The notes under the pieces were generated by a model, which made no database searches, was not told the origin of the DNA, and saw only the letters and a list, made by a program, of their open reading frames with translations. Shown here in pieces: positions 1 through 11,589 of a DNA stretch of 64,000 bases (position 1 is its first letter; each line of letters starts with the position of its first letter). The stretch spans positions 43,400,001 to 43,464,000 of the forward strand of contig CM073887.1 in the NCBI GenBank assembly GCA_037176705.1, read 5' to 3'. The stretch is from Molossus alvarezi (Eukaryota; Chordata; Mammalia; Chiroptera; Molossidae). Both the position numbers and the translations under genes were made by a program.

Positions 1-68
1 TTCCTCTGAATCCCTAAGGCTACAGGGAGTAATTGGCTGACTGCACCACAAGGCACTCAGACACATTT

Positions 69-3000
69 GCAGTAGTTAGAGAAGCAGCACACAGCAGTTA
101 GAGAAGCAGCACACAGGGCAGTTAGAGAAGCAGTGCACAGGGCAGTTAGAGAAGCAGCGCAGGGCAGTTAGAGAAGCAGCGCGCAGGGCAGTTAGAGAAG
201 CAGTGCACAGGGCAGTTAGAGAAGCAGCGCGCAGGGCAGTTGGAGAAGCAGCGCGCAGGGCAGTTGGAGAAGCAGTGCGCAGGGCAGTTGGAGAAGCAGT
301 GCGCAGGGCAGTTGGAGAAGCAGCGCGCAGGGCAGTTGGAGAAGCAGCGCACAGGGCAGGTAGAGAAGCAGCACACAGCAGTTAGAGAAGCAGTGCAGGG
401 CAGTTAGAGAAGCAGCGCAGGGCAGTTGGAGAAGCAGTGCACAGAGCAGTTAGAGAAGCAGCGCAGGGCAGTTAGAGAAGCAGCGCACAGGGCAGTTGGA
501 GAAGCAGCGCACAGGGCAGTTGGAGAAGCAGTGCACAGAGCAGTTAGAGAAGCAGCGCAGGGCAGTTAGAGAAGCAGCGCACAGGGCAGTTGGAGAAGCA
601 GCACACGGCAGTTGGAGAAGCAGCGCACAGGGCAGGTAGAGAAGCAGCACACGGCAGTTAGAGAAGCAGGGCAGTTAGAGAAGCAGCACACAGCAGTTAG
701 AGAAGCAGTGCAGGGCAGTTAGAGAAGCAGCACACAGCAGTTAGAGAAGCAGTGCAGGGCAGTTAGAGAAGCAGCACACAGCAGTTAGAGAAGCAGCACA
801 GGGCAGTTGGAGAAGCAGTGCACAGGGCAGTTGGAGAAGCAGCACACAGCAGTTAGAGAAGCAGCACAGGGCAGTTAGAGAAGCAGTGCGCAGGGCAGTT
901 AGAGAAGCAGCACACAGCAGTTAGAGAAGCAGTGCGCAGGGCAGTTAGAGAAGCAGCACAGGGCAGTTGGAGAAGCAGTGCACAGGGCAGGTAGAGAAGC
1001 AGTGCACGGCAGTTAGAGAAGCAGCGCAGGGCAGTTGGAGAAGCAGCGCAGGGCAGTTAGAGAAGCAGTGCACAGGGCAGTTGGAGAAGCAGTGCAGGGC
1101 AGTTGGAGAAGCAGTGCACAGGGCAGGTAGAGAAGCAGTGCACAGGGCAGGTAGAGAAGCAGCACACAGCAGTTAGAGAAGCAGTGCAGGGCAGTTGGAG
1201 AAGCAGTGCACAGGGCAGGTAGAGAAGCAGCACACAGCAGTTAGAGAAGCAGTGCAGGGCAGTTGGAGAAGCAGTGCACAGGGCAGGTAGAGAAGCAGCA
1301 CACAGCAGTTAGAGAAGCAGTGCACAGGGCAGGTAGAGAAGCAGCACACGGCAGTTGGAGAAGCAGTGCTCAGGGCAGTTGGAGAAGCAGCACACAGCAG
1401 TTAGAGAAGCAGTGCGCAGGGCAGTTAGAGAAGCAGTGCAGGGCAGTTGGAGAAGCAGTGCACAGGGCAGGTAGAGAAGCAGCACACAGCAGTTAGAGAA
1501 GCAGTGCGCAGGGCAGTTAGAGAAGCAGTGCAGGGCAGTTGGAGAAGCAGTGCACAGGGCAGGTAGAGAAGCAGCACACAGCAGTTAGAGAAGCAGTGCA
1601 CAGGGCAGGTAGAGAAGCAGCACACGGCAGTTAGAGAAGCAGCGCAGGGCAGTTGGAGAAGCAGTGCACAGGGCAGTTAGAGAAGCAGCGCAGGGCAGTT
1701 AGAGAAGCAGTGTGCAGGGCAGTTAGAGAAGCAGTGTGCAGGGCAGTTGGAGAAGCAGTGCGCAGGGCAGTTGGAGAAGCAGTGCGCAGGGCAGTTGGAG
1801 AAGCAGTGCACAGGGCAGTTAGAGAAGCAGTGTGCAGGGCAGTTAGAGAAGCAGTGTGCAGGGCAGTTGGAGAAGCAGTGCGCAGGGCAGTTGGAGAAGC
1901 AGTGCGCAGGGCAGTTGGAGAAGCAGTGCACAGGGCAGTTAGAGAAGCAGTGTGCAGGGCAGTTGGAGAAGCAGTGCAGGGCAGTTGGAGAAGCAGTGCA
2001 CAGGGCAGTTAGAGAAGCAGCACACAGCAGTTGGAGAAGCAGTGCACAGGGCAGTTAGAGAAGCAGCACACAGCAGTTAGAGAAGCAGTGCGCAGGGCAG
2101 TTAGAGAAGCAGCGCAGGGCAGTTGGAGAAGCAGTGCAGGGCAGTTAGAGAAGCAGCACACAGCAGTTAGAGAAGCAGCACAGGGCAGTTGGAGAAGCAG
2201 TGCACAGGGCAGTTAGAGAAGCAGTGCACAGGGCAGTTGGAGAAGCAGCGCAGGGCAGTTAGAGAAGCAGTGCACAGGGCAGTTGGAGAAGCAGTGCAGG
2301 GCAGTTGGAGAAGCAGTGCACAGGGCAGTTGGAGAAGCAGTGCACAGGGCAGGTAGAGAAGCAGCACACAGCAGTTAGAGAAGCAGTGCAGGGCAGTTGG
2401 AGAAGCAGTGCACAGGGCAGGTAGAGAAGCAGCACACAGCAGTTAGAGAAGCAGTGCACAGGGCAGGTAGAGAAGCAGCACACGGCAGTTGGAGAAGCAG
2501 TGCTCAGGGCAGTTGGAGAAGCAGCACACAGCAGTTAGAGAAGCAGTGCGCAGGGCAGTTAGAGAAGCAGTGCAGGGCAGTTGGAGAAGCAGTGCACAGG
2601 GCAGGTAGAGAAGCAGCACACAGCAGTTAGAGAAGCAGTGCGCAGGGCAGTTAGAGAAGCAGTGCACAGGGCAGGTAGAGAAGCAGCACACGGCAGTTAG
2701 AGAAGCAGCGCAGGGCAGTTGGAGAAGCAGTGCACAGGGCAGTTAGAGAAGCAGCGCAGGGCAGTTAGAGAAGCAGTGTGCAGGGCAGTTAGAGAAGCAG
2801 TGTGCAGGGCAGTTGGAGAAGCAGTGCGCAGGGCAGTTGGAGAAGCAGTGCGCAGGGCAGTTGGAGAAGCAGTGCACAGGGCAGTTAGAGAAGCAGTGTG
2901 CAGGGCAGTTAGAGAAGCAGTGTGCAGGGCAGTTGGAGAAGCAGTGCGCAGGGCAGTTGGAGAAGCAGTGCGCAGGGCAGTTGGAGAAGCAGTGCACAGG

Positions 3001-4838
3001 GCAGTTAGAGAAGCAGTGTGCAGGGCAGTTGGAGAAGCAGTGCAGGGCAGTTGGAGAAGCAGCACACAGCAGTTAGAGAAGCAGTGCGCAGGGCAGTTAG
3101 AGAAGCAGCGCAGGGCAGTTGGAGAAGCAGTGCAGGGCAGTTGGAGAAGCAGTGCACAGGGCAGTTGGAGAAGCAGTGTGCAGGGCAGTTAGAGAAGCAG
3201 CGCAGGGCAGTTGGAGAAGCAATGCACAGGGCAGTTGGAGAAGCAGTACACAGGGCAGGTAGAGAAGCAGCGCAGGGCAGTTGGAGAAGCAGTGCGCAGG
3301 GCAGTTAGAGAAGCAGCGCAGGGCAGTTAGAGAAGCAGCACAGGGCAGTTGGAGAAGCAGTGCACAGGGCAGTTAGAGAAGCAGCACACAGCAGTTAGAG
3401 AAGCAGTGCGCAGGGCAGTTAGAGAAGCAGCGCAGGGCAGTTGGAGAAGCAGTGCAGGGCAGTTGGAGAAGCAGTGCACAGGGCAGTTGGAGAAGCAGTG
3501 TGCAGGGCAGTTAGAGAAGCAGCGCAGGGCAGTTGGAGAAGCAATGCACAGGGCAGTTGGAGAAGCAGTACACAGGGCAGGTAGAGAAGCAGCGCAGGGC
3601 AGTTGGAGAAGCAGTGCGCAGGGCAGTTAGAGAAGCAGCGCAGGGCAGTTAGAGAAGCAGCACAGGGCAGTTGGAGAAGCAGTGCACAGGGCAGGTAGAG
3701 AAGCAGCACACGGCAGTTAGAGAAGCAGCGCAGGGCAGTTAGAGAAGCAGTGCAGGGCAGTTGGAGAAGCAGTGCGCAGGGCAGTTGGAGAAGCAGCGCA
3801 GGGCAGTTGGAGAAGCAGTGCACAGGGCAGGTAGAGAAGCAGCACACGGCAGTTAGAGAAGCAGTGTGCAGGGCAGTTAGAGAAGCAGCGCAGGGCAGTT
3901 GGAGAAGCAGTGCACAGGGCAGTTAGAGAAGCAGCGCAGGGCAGTTAGAGAAGCAGTGTGCAGGGCAGTTGGAGAAGCAGTGCACAGGGCAGTTAGAGAA
4001 GCAGCGCAGGGCAGTTAGAGAAGCAGTGCGCAGGGCAGTTGGAGAAGCAGTGCACAGGGCAGTTAGAGAAGCAGCGCAGGGCAGTTAGAGAAGCAGTGCG
4101 CAGGGCAGTTGGAGAAGCAGTGCACAGGGCAGTTAGAGAAGCAGTGTGCAGGGCAGTTGGAGAAGCAGTGTGCAGGGCAGTTGGAGAAGCAGTGCGCAGG
4201 GCAGTTGGAGAAGCAGTGTGCAGGGCAGTTGGAGAAGCAGTGCGCAGGGCAGTTGGAGAAGCAGTGCACAGGGCAGTTGGAGAAGCAGTGCGCAGGGCAG
4301 TTGGAGAAGCAGTGCGCAGGGCAGTTGGAGAAGCAGTGCGCAGGGCAGTTGGAGAAGCAGTGCACAGCAGTTAGAGAAGCAGTGCACAGGGCAGTTAGAG
4401 AAGCAGCGCAGGGCAGTTGGAGAAGCAGTGCAGGGCAGTTAGAGAAGCAGCACACAGCAGTTAGAGAAGCAGCACAGGGCAGTTGGAGAAGCAGTGCACA
4501 GGGCAGTTAGAGAAGCAGCGCAGGGCAGTTGGAGAAGCAGCACACAGCAGTTAGAGAAGCAGTGCACAGGGCAGTTAGAGAAGCAGCGCAGGGCAGTTGG
4601 AGAAGCAGTGCAGGGCAGTTAGAGAAGCAGCACACAGCAGTTAGAGAAGCAGCACAGGGCAGTTGGAGAAGCAGTGCACAGGGCAGTTAGAGAAGCAGCG
4701 CAGGGCAGTTGGAGAAGCAGTGCGCAGGGCAGTTGGAGAAGCAGTGCGCAGGGCTGTTGGAGAAGCAGTGTGCAAGGCAGTTGGAGAAGCAGTGCGCAGG
4801 GCAGTTGGAGAAGCAGCACACAGCAGTTAGAGAAGCAG
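69..4838. repeat. Giant minisatellite, 24/22-bp units
   Basis: About 4.77 kb of uninterrupted tandem repeat. The core of each unit on the + strand is GCAGTTAGAGAAGCAG, followed by a variable YRYRCA cassette and usually GG. The full unit is 24 bp. Shorter 22-bp units arise either because two bases of the cassette are missing (AGCGCAGG) or because the terminal GG is absent (CACACA followed directly by GCAG). There are roughly 200 units. Common substitutions are TTAGAG/TTGGAG and GCAGTT/GCAGGT. The array starts after unique sequence ending near CACATTTGCAG and ends where GAAGCAGAAAGCATGG begins, so both edges are visible. Because 24 is divisible by three and 22 is not, open frames drift across the array; they carry no stops and are artefacts. 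The position fits the last intron of PINX1. Confidence 0.97.
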
Positions 4839-4859
4839 AAAGCATGGTGAGGCAAGGTG

Positions 4860-7800
4860 GCATCAGATGAGAAGGGGATGGTTTTACCTGGATGGGAAGA
4901 TTGTGCACTGCAGAATGCTGACTCTCTCTCCTTCTTACCTTTCCAAACCTCTTCCAGCCATTAGCCCTGCCTGGTGTGCAGATGAATGTATGCCAACAAA
5001 TACAAGGCGTATGGTTCAGTGGGAGCACTTCCTAGCCTTGATCTGCTTGGGCTTGATGTCGTGCTTTCCTTGAGCACTCTTCATAGGTCTGTTCTTCATT
5101 AGAGAGGATGTGCTCAGTACAAATGAAATAGAAATGGTCTCTGTCCTCACGAAACTTAAAGTTTCCTTGGGAAGATACTTACAAAGCAAATCATACAAAC
5201 CCAGAAAATAGAAGTAAGTGATTGCTAGTTATAGGAAGGGAACGGGAGGATTTTCCACAGGGGATCAGGCTTGTTGAAGGAGACTGTTTTGTACTTGGTC
5301 TTCAAGATGGTGGAGCACATGACCGCGTGCCAAGGGTCTGGAAGAGCACTAGTCCAGCACGGCGAGTGGCTCTGTCAGCCCACCCTGCCCCCTGTTGGCA
5401 AAGGTTCAGTGCCCACACATTGCAGCACTGCCTTCAGCTTGATGAGTCATGAATTCACTTTGTCCCTGAATTTATCTCTGTTCAAACTGGATGGGTGTCA
5501 TTTCTACCTCCCAGGAGTATGTCAAGACATAATTTGTGTTTGTCAGAACTGTCCTGCTATGAAGTTTGGAAAACACAAAATGTTCTTTCAAACTGTTCGC
5601 TTGCCAAGCTTTCTTAACTTTTCGCAGACTAATCCAGTCCAGGCTGACAACAGACAGGCTGGGGTGGAGGTGTGTGTTTGTTCATCACAAGCAAGAGCTC
5701 TCAGAGCTAATAACCCCAATTGCTAAATCCATTACCCTTGAGCTCTCGGTGTCTACTTTTTCTTTAGATGAGAAAAGTTCATTGAAGGATTACTGTTGCA
5801 ACATGATTTCTGTATCTTAACATGGAAATGAAAAGGCTTCAATCATCTTGTCATTTAAGATCAGCAGTGACATATGACAAAGGCTGTGAAACTAAAGGTC
5901 TTGCCTTTGAAACTCCACCCCTGGATTGGTATGCTTATCACAAGTAGTATGATTTCTATTTATGGTACATATACCCCAAACACCTCACTAAATTCTCTAT
6001 CCCAAAGATAGTAATGTTCTAATGAGAAGAACAAAAAGAGCCCTCTTTATTTAGGCATGTTACTGTTAATCCAGCTCAGTATATGTGTTTGAATGACACA
6101 GAGGACCCCAGAAGACCTTGAGCAGATAGCTCATTGAGCTGCAAAGCCTCTGTAGAGAATACCTAAACGAAACAGAGAACAAATTCATAATTGTGTAGAC
6201 ATTCGAGAAAAGTTGGCTTGTGTCATTTGGGGCACCTTTCAGGTACCTGAGATGATTGTGGTATGTTATGATCGATGTCTTAAGCAGCTCTCTCTGCAAG
6301 GTCTTATGTCCTGTGTGCCTGCTCTTCCCACCTCCACCACACCCCCAATCCCAGCGGTAATTACGAGTTGCCAGAAATAGTTTTAGGCTTTAAGATTCTT
6401 CCACTCTAATCATGACATCCAGTGTACAGTCATAAACCCCTTGAATCTGCCTATTACTGAGGAGAAAACGGAGACAAAGTGGGTTCACGGTGGAATGGAC
6501 TGCCCGCCATACCACGTAATCACTGTCGGTACTGGAAGGCCGGTGGGAGCTGTCCGACATCCGTCCAGCAGAGCCCTGCCTTGGCGGAAGGTTGGACTTG
6601 GGCTTTACTTCCTCTTTGAGACACACTTGGCGAGGTGAATTTACATGCTAATTTGACAAATTATAAAATTCTTAAACTTGGCCCTATATTTTATTTATAT
6701 GAATTACAAACTAGAAAATAGCGGTTTTTCTGTTTGGAAAGCGGTATCTATTTCCGATGACATTTTTTCCTACATGAAGCGTCTGCATCGATTAACTTGT
6801 GCCCTCCTACAGTTGAGTGTGGACCTCAGCCCCTGGATTATATAACAGCTGTTTAGAGAAACAGGGACAAGTGAGTCTGGGTCTGACGCAGGCTGGAAGT
6901 TAGGGTGCCCTAACGGGGGGCGAAAGGGCGAGTCCCCGATTCTACCTCTGAAAGATGGAGAGCTCCTCTCCTCGGCGCGCTGCTGTGGGACTCGCATGAG
7001 AGGACAGGTGGTAAGTGACGGGCATGTGGAAGGCATCCAGGAAATGACGCTGGCCACTGGGTACAGTGGCCTTATGAGAGGAGTGGAGCCATCTGCAGGG
7101 CTCCTGTGGCTTTAAACCTGAGGCTCTGTGCCATGGGGACGTCCTCCTGAGCTCTGGTCCGCAGATATTTACTGATGGGGAGAAATTAAGGCCCTAGCTA
7201 GTGTTTGGGAAACTGATAGTCAGTTTTTTTACACTCATTGTTACACTCATCAGCTCTGAAATGACAAGACTGTGAGGTTTGCTGAGAACAGACAAGATTA
7301 ACCTATGAAACCATTTTTTAGAACAACACAAGAAACTGGTTGTATTTGTATTTTTAAAAGAGTAGCTTCTATAACACAGAAAATACTTCAGGTGTGTAAC
7401 TGTGCCTTTGTATCTTATTAATTAATGATGGGGGAGGTAGAACAGTGGATATATTACAAATCGAGGGGGAGATGTTTAAAAGTGTTTTGTGTTTCCTACC
7501 ATTTCCCCTCCTTGTCCACTGAGCTCTTTGAAAAGCTTCTCCATCTTAGGTGTACTGCTTGGTCCTGGACATGACAGTCACATGTGGCATGTCCCTGCCC
7601 CGGCCGAGTGACAGCGCACCATGGTCAGCTCAAAGACTGGGGGCTTCCCCAGGCAGAGCCCTCGCTCCCTCTCACGCAGACTCACCTCCCCTGTCCTTCG
7701 TTGGACCCAAGTCGCAGCCTTGCACGTGCCGTTCCTGGACAGCGAGGGAAACTCTTGGCACTCGAGCAGGACTGAAAGAACCTTAGACTGTGGAGGTGTG

Positions 7801-9421
7801 AAAGCCGAGGGAGACATTGCCAGGGTCTTCGTTCCCGAAGCCACTATGGTCCCAGTTCCCGCCGAGAGCACCATTAGCATTTCCCGCGGCTGTCTTTGGG
7901 AACACAAATCTAGGGATGTGACAGCTCAGTGGAGATCTTCAAGCCAAAGTATATAAAAAGAGAACCTTTAAAACCATAAGTACAAAAGGAGAATTTATTA
8001 TTTTTTAAAAGTTACAGCTTCTTACCACCTTTTTTTAGAAGTATTGGGATGATTTTCAGGACTTTGGTTTAAAATAAATTCATAGTATTCCAGTTAATAT
8101 TTACTCCAGTTTTTATTCTTAGTGATTTTAGCTTCTGTGTAGTGTCAATTCCTTTAAACGATTTCTTAAAATGGCTTCAGTACTTCAGCTCTGAAGAGGT
8201 ATCACTGGATCTGCTGTTGGCTGTATGCTTTCGAGCAGGTGGTGGGAAGGAGCTTCTCCTGGGAGATAGCCTGTAGGTGCACTGCTGTTACCTCCGTCCT
8301 GGCTGGGCAGTTGGGGTGATAGGTGGCTGTGAACCCAGCTCATCTCTGCTGCCTGCTTATCTCCCCTCACTTTCCCTTCTCCGTTCTCCTGATCGTAGAG
8401 CAACGGCCAACCCAAAGGTCTGTTCACAGAAGAATATGTTTTAGACCTTCAAGGGACCTTCGGAGTGGCCGGATTTAACCTACTGATTTGACTTGTTTAG
8501 ACGACTCAGGCCCAGGGAGGTTATGGGATATACCTAAGGACTTCCTTTAGTTAAGAGGGATTGGTTTTTTTGGTTTTTGGTTTTTGTTTTTTTTTAATGA
8601 GGTTTTCTGAATCCCTAAGCTTTAACCAAACTTTTGGTAAGATGATTTATGCATTAACTCCCTTGGTAGCATTTTGTATGGAACTGGAAGTTTTCAGGTT
8701 ATTTGTAAATTCATTTTACTCATGTTGAGAACACTGTTAGCAAATTGGAACATTCTCAAAGTTCACAAAATAGGGAGTCATATTTGGTAGGACAGATTTT
8801 GTTGACGTTGTGTTATGTGTTGAATGGAAACACGGGGAGAGGCAAGTTGACTCTTTTTCAAAATCCTGACAAGCAGCGTGATTTTCTCAATGCTGTTCAC
8901 TTTGAAGTTGAGACCAGATATAAAAAGTATTCATTTTCTTGTAATGGGGTACAATTTTTTATATTCATGGCCAAGAATATGGAAACAGGGATTATAATCA
9001 CCGTAGTAAAATAGGTTTTATGGTTTATAAAATCATAAATTATGAGCTTGTAAAATATGAGTCCTGGGCATCGCTCCTGCTAGAATCAGATATGCAGCCC
9101 GGGCCTCCTTTGTTTCTATGGTTTTAGAACAGAAGCACTGCCGCCGTGTGGGAGGGTGGCTGCCCCTGGCACTGAAGGGCTCTCCCCAGCAAGTCATTGT
9201 TCTGCCTACACTTTCCTCGGGATAAATAGGGTTCGGGTGCTGGCACCTCTCTTGCTTGTCTCCATGCCCTGCTAAGCTCGGTGTGCAGTGGCCCATGGTC
9301 ATTACAATCTTAGCCACTGAAGGAGTCATTATGAGCATAGTTATCTTCTGGGATTGGAAAGGCCCTCTGCATTCAACAAGTGACTCAAAATGGTCTTACA
9401 TTTCCTAATAATTAAAAGTGT
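4860..9421. other. Presumed PINX1 intron, no gene recognised
   Basis: Single-copy looking DNA between the minisatellite and the first SINE. I see no exon with convincing splice sites and no coding similarity. It holds a T/G-rich simple stretch near 8564-8597 and one CTCF-like motif (5384-5398). Assignment to PINX1's last intron rests on the exon at 11590 being the last one and on the human gene having a long preceding intron. Confidence 0.5.
5384..5398 (-). promoter_or_regulatory. CTCF-like motif
   Basis: On the minus strand the sequence reads CCAACAGGGGGCAGG, which agrees at 13 of 15 positions with the usual CTCF core CCASYAGRKGGCRSY. This is a motif match only; occupancy cannot be seen from sequence. 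Confidence 0.35.
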
Positions 9422-9660
9422 AGCCCTGGTCGGTTTGGCTCAGCGGTTAAAGCCTCAGCCCGCAGACCAGAGAGTCCCAGGTTCAGTTCCTGCTAATGGC
9501 ACGTCCCCGGCCTGGGTTGGGGTCATGTGAGTGGCAGCCACTCCATATGTCTCTTTCGCATCGATGTTACTCTCTCTCTCTTCTTCCCTTTCTCCCTCCC
9601 ATTCTATCTGAAGATGAATGCAAAAATGTCCTCGGGTGAGGATTAAAAAAAAAAAAAAAT
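9422..9660 (+). mobile_element. Ves-type tRNA SINE (family A)
   Basis: Head GCCCTGGTCGGTTTGGCTCA, a tRNA-like B box (GGTTCAGTTCC), the pyrimidine-rich CATCGATGTTACTCTCTC segment and the 3' end GAAGATGAATGCAAAAATGTCCTCGGG, followed by an A tail. This copy belongs to the subfamily with 'GAAGAT(G/A)AATGCAAA', which looks older than the 'GAACAAAAAATGG' type. Only a weak TSD (GTGTA) is visible. Confidence 0.9.
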
Positions 9661-11589
9661 GTGTAACTAATACCAGCAATTAGCTCCCGTGTTTTAACTG
9701 AAAAGCAGGAATTCAGAAGGTCATACTAATAATAGAGGAGCAGGTAAAGGAGCCCTAGGATATCACTTGAAATTGAGTTCCTGGGACACAGGTATACGCC
9801 AGAAGAGTTGACTCACGTAAGACAAACTCCTTATAATGCCATGAAAATAAAGGAGACCTATTTTACATCAGTAGGCCACCGTAACAGAGACCGTGTGGCT
9901 GTGTGCCCTTCAAGGAAGACAAGACCTTTCTTGTCTGTTAACTGAGAGCCTTGAGATTTTCTATTCTGCTGCGCAAAATTTCAGCTCTTTCGACATTTGA
10001 GGGGGAAAAAAAGACAAAGTGACCTTGTCTTTGTCTTCTGGGATAGCTAGTCTGAAGTTTTTTTCAAAACTACCTGGTGGGATTCCAGTCAAATTGAATG
10101 CTGATAGGTAACATTGAAACTTCTTCCCAAAGTTCTGTTGGCTTATTGCACTTGTTCTGCATTTTACATTTTGAAATTTTAAACTTTGACCACAGATTTT
10201 GTTTTTTTAGGCCTGGGTAAAATAAGGTTTGTGTTGATTGGAGAAGGCGATGTTGTTGGAAAGGCACCAGCGCCCTCTGGGGCGAGGCCACTCAGAACCC
10301 AGCTGTCCGTTTATAGGACATTGATTCCTCCAGAATCTCAAAGGTGATGCTACCTTGATTCCACTGAGTTGTATTTCATTGCTGCTTTGTCAAGAAAATG
10401 CATGGTCCATGTATATGTGTTGGTTTGTAATAAAGTTAGAACTTTTCCCACCAAGTTCAGAATAATTTGTACAATCCTAATTTGGAAACTGAGTCATTCA
10501 GAAAACTCTTTTCCTACCCTCCCAACATGAGCAGGTCAACCAGCCAGTCTCTTCCCATGCGAATAAGCGAATAAGAGGGAAGAAGCCGGAAAATTATGAA
10601 AACCTAAGTTTAGCATTATTGTTAAATGGCTTGATTATTTTAAAAGTCTTTGCGGGCAAAGTTATTCTACTCAGTAACTTTCCTTAAAGCATGGTCCTTC
10701 CATTCTTCAACGTAAAGGGATTCCCTTCCCACACCCATGTTTTTCTCATCTTACTGCCAGCCAGCTATAACCCACATAGAGATTACCAGCATGTCATTTC
10801 TTTTATCCCAAGGCAGGAATTTTCTCTCACCTCTCAAGCCTTACAGTGGAATGTATGTATCTAAAATTAAAATGCAAACCTTATTTAATCCCAGCTGCTG
10901 TGAGTGTGTAACTCCTCATATTAATGAACAAGACTGACACAGCCATGAGTATCCAGTCCGCGTCAGAGTAGGGATGGGGCGTCTTCCTTCCCCCCATCCC
11001 CAGCCGAGGGGAGAAGGGCTTCCATGCTGCCCTGTTCCTTTCTGGGAGGAAGGCGGAACGCATGCATTTCTAGCCCTGGTGCCATCTTTCCTGGAACGGC
11101 TTCCAGAGGTCCACACTTTGCCTTTGGAGGAGAAAGGTGTTCCAGTACGCCAGGCTCCAGGTTGGCATTTGGCTGCTGTGATAGGAAGGGTTAGCACTGA
11201 GTGTCTGGCAGAATCACAAAGCCCGAGGACTTCGGTGTCCCTCATTTTCAGGGAGACTCTGGGAACATAATTGCCATTGCCAACGTTGTTGCTAAGATGC
11301 TGTTTACTCAGAATTTCATTTAGGTTTCTTGCCAGCTAACTTCTGAAGTTGGCTTCAGTCTGTTCAACCTACCACCCCATAAAGTATTCAACCAAAGTGT
11401 CTGCCACTTTGTTCCATGCTTTGCCGTTCAGCTCTACCGGCGGGGTGGGGGAGAGGCAGGTTGACGAAAACCAGATACTCAGCCTGATCTCTAACTGCTG
11501 CGTGCTAATGGCTCCAGCTGGAGTCCTCCTGCATGCCCTGAGAAGTAAACAGCTGATGCTTAACCAGTTTTCACTCTTTTCCCACTTAG
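9661..11589. other. Presumed PINX1 intron, 3' part
   Basis: AT-rich unique sequence leading into the PINX1 terminal exon. No other exon is recognised. A CTCF-like core lies at 10269-10283. The end of the intron carries a pyrimidine tract and acceptor TTTTCCCACTTAG immediately before the exon. Confidence 0.55.
10269..10283 (-). promoter_or_regulatory. CTCF-like core motif
   Basis: The minus strand reads GCCCCAGAGGGCGCT. The AGAGGGCGCT half is a full match to the AGRKGGCRSY part of the CTCF consensus, while the CCASY half has two mismatches. Candidate only. Confidence 0.3.

Noticed and set aside
69..4838. Long open frames through the minisatellite (e.g. EKQCAGQL or REAVCRAV repeats, and CFSNCPAH on the other strand)
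   Set aside because: They exist because the unit contains no stop codons in several frames. The frame changes at every 22-bp unit and there is no start context, splice signal or codon constraint.
69..4838. CRISPR-like array
   Set aside because: Units are directly adjacent with no unique spacers, and the genome is mammalian.
8745..9014. 89-residue open frame starting MEHSQSSQNRES
   Set aside because: No recognisable domain, no supporting splice sites or conservation that I can judge; expected by chance in AT-rich DNA.
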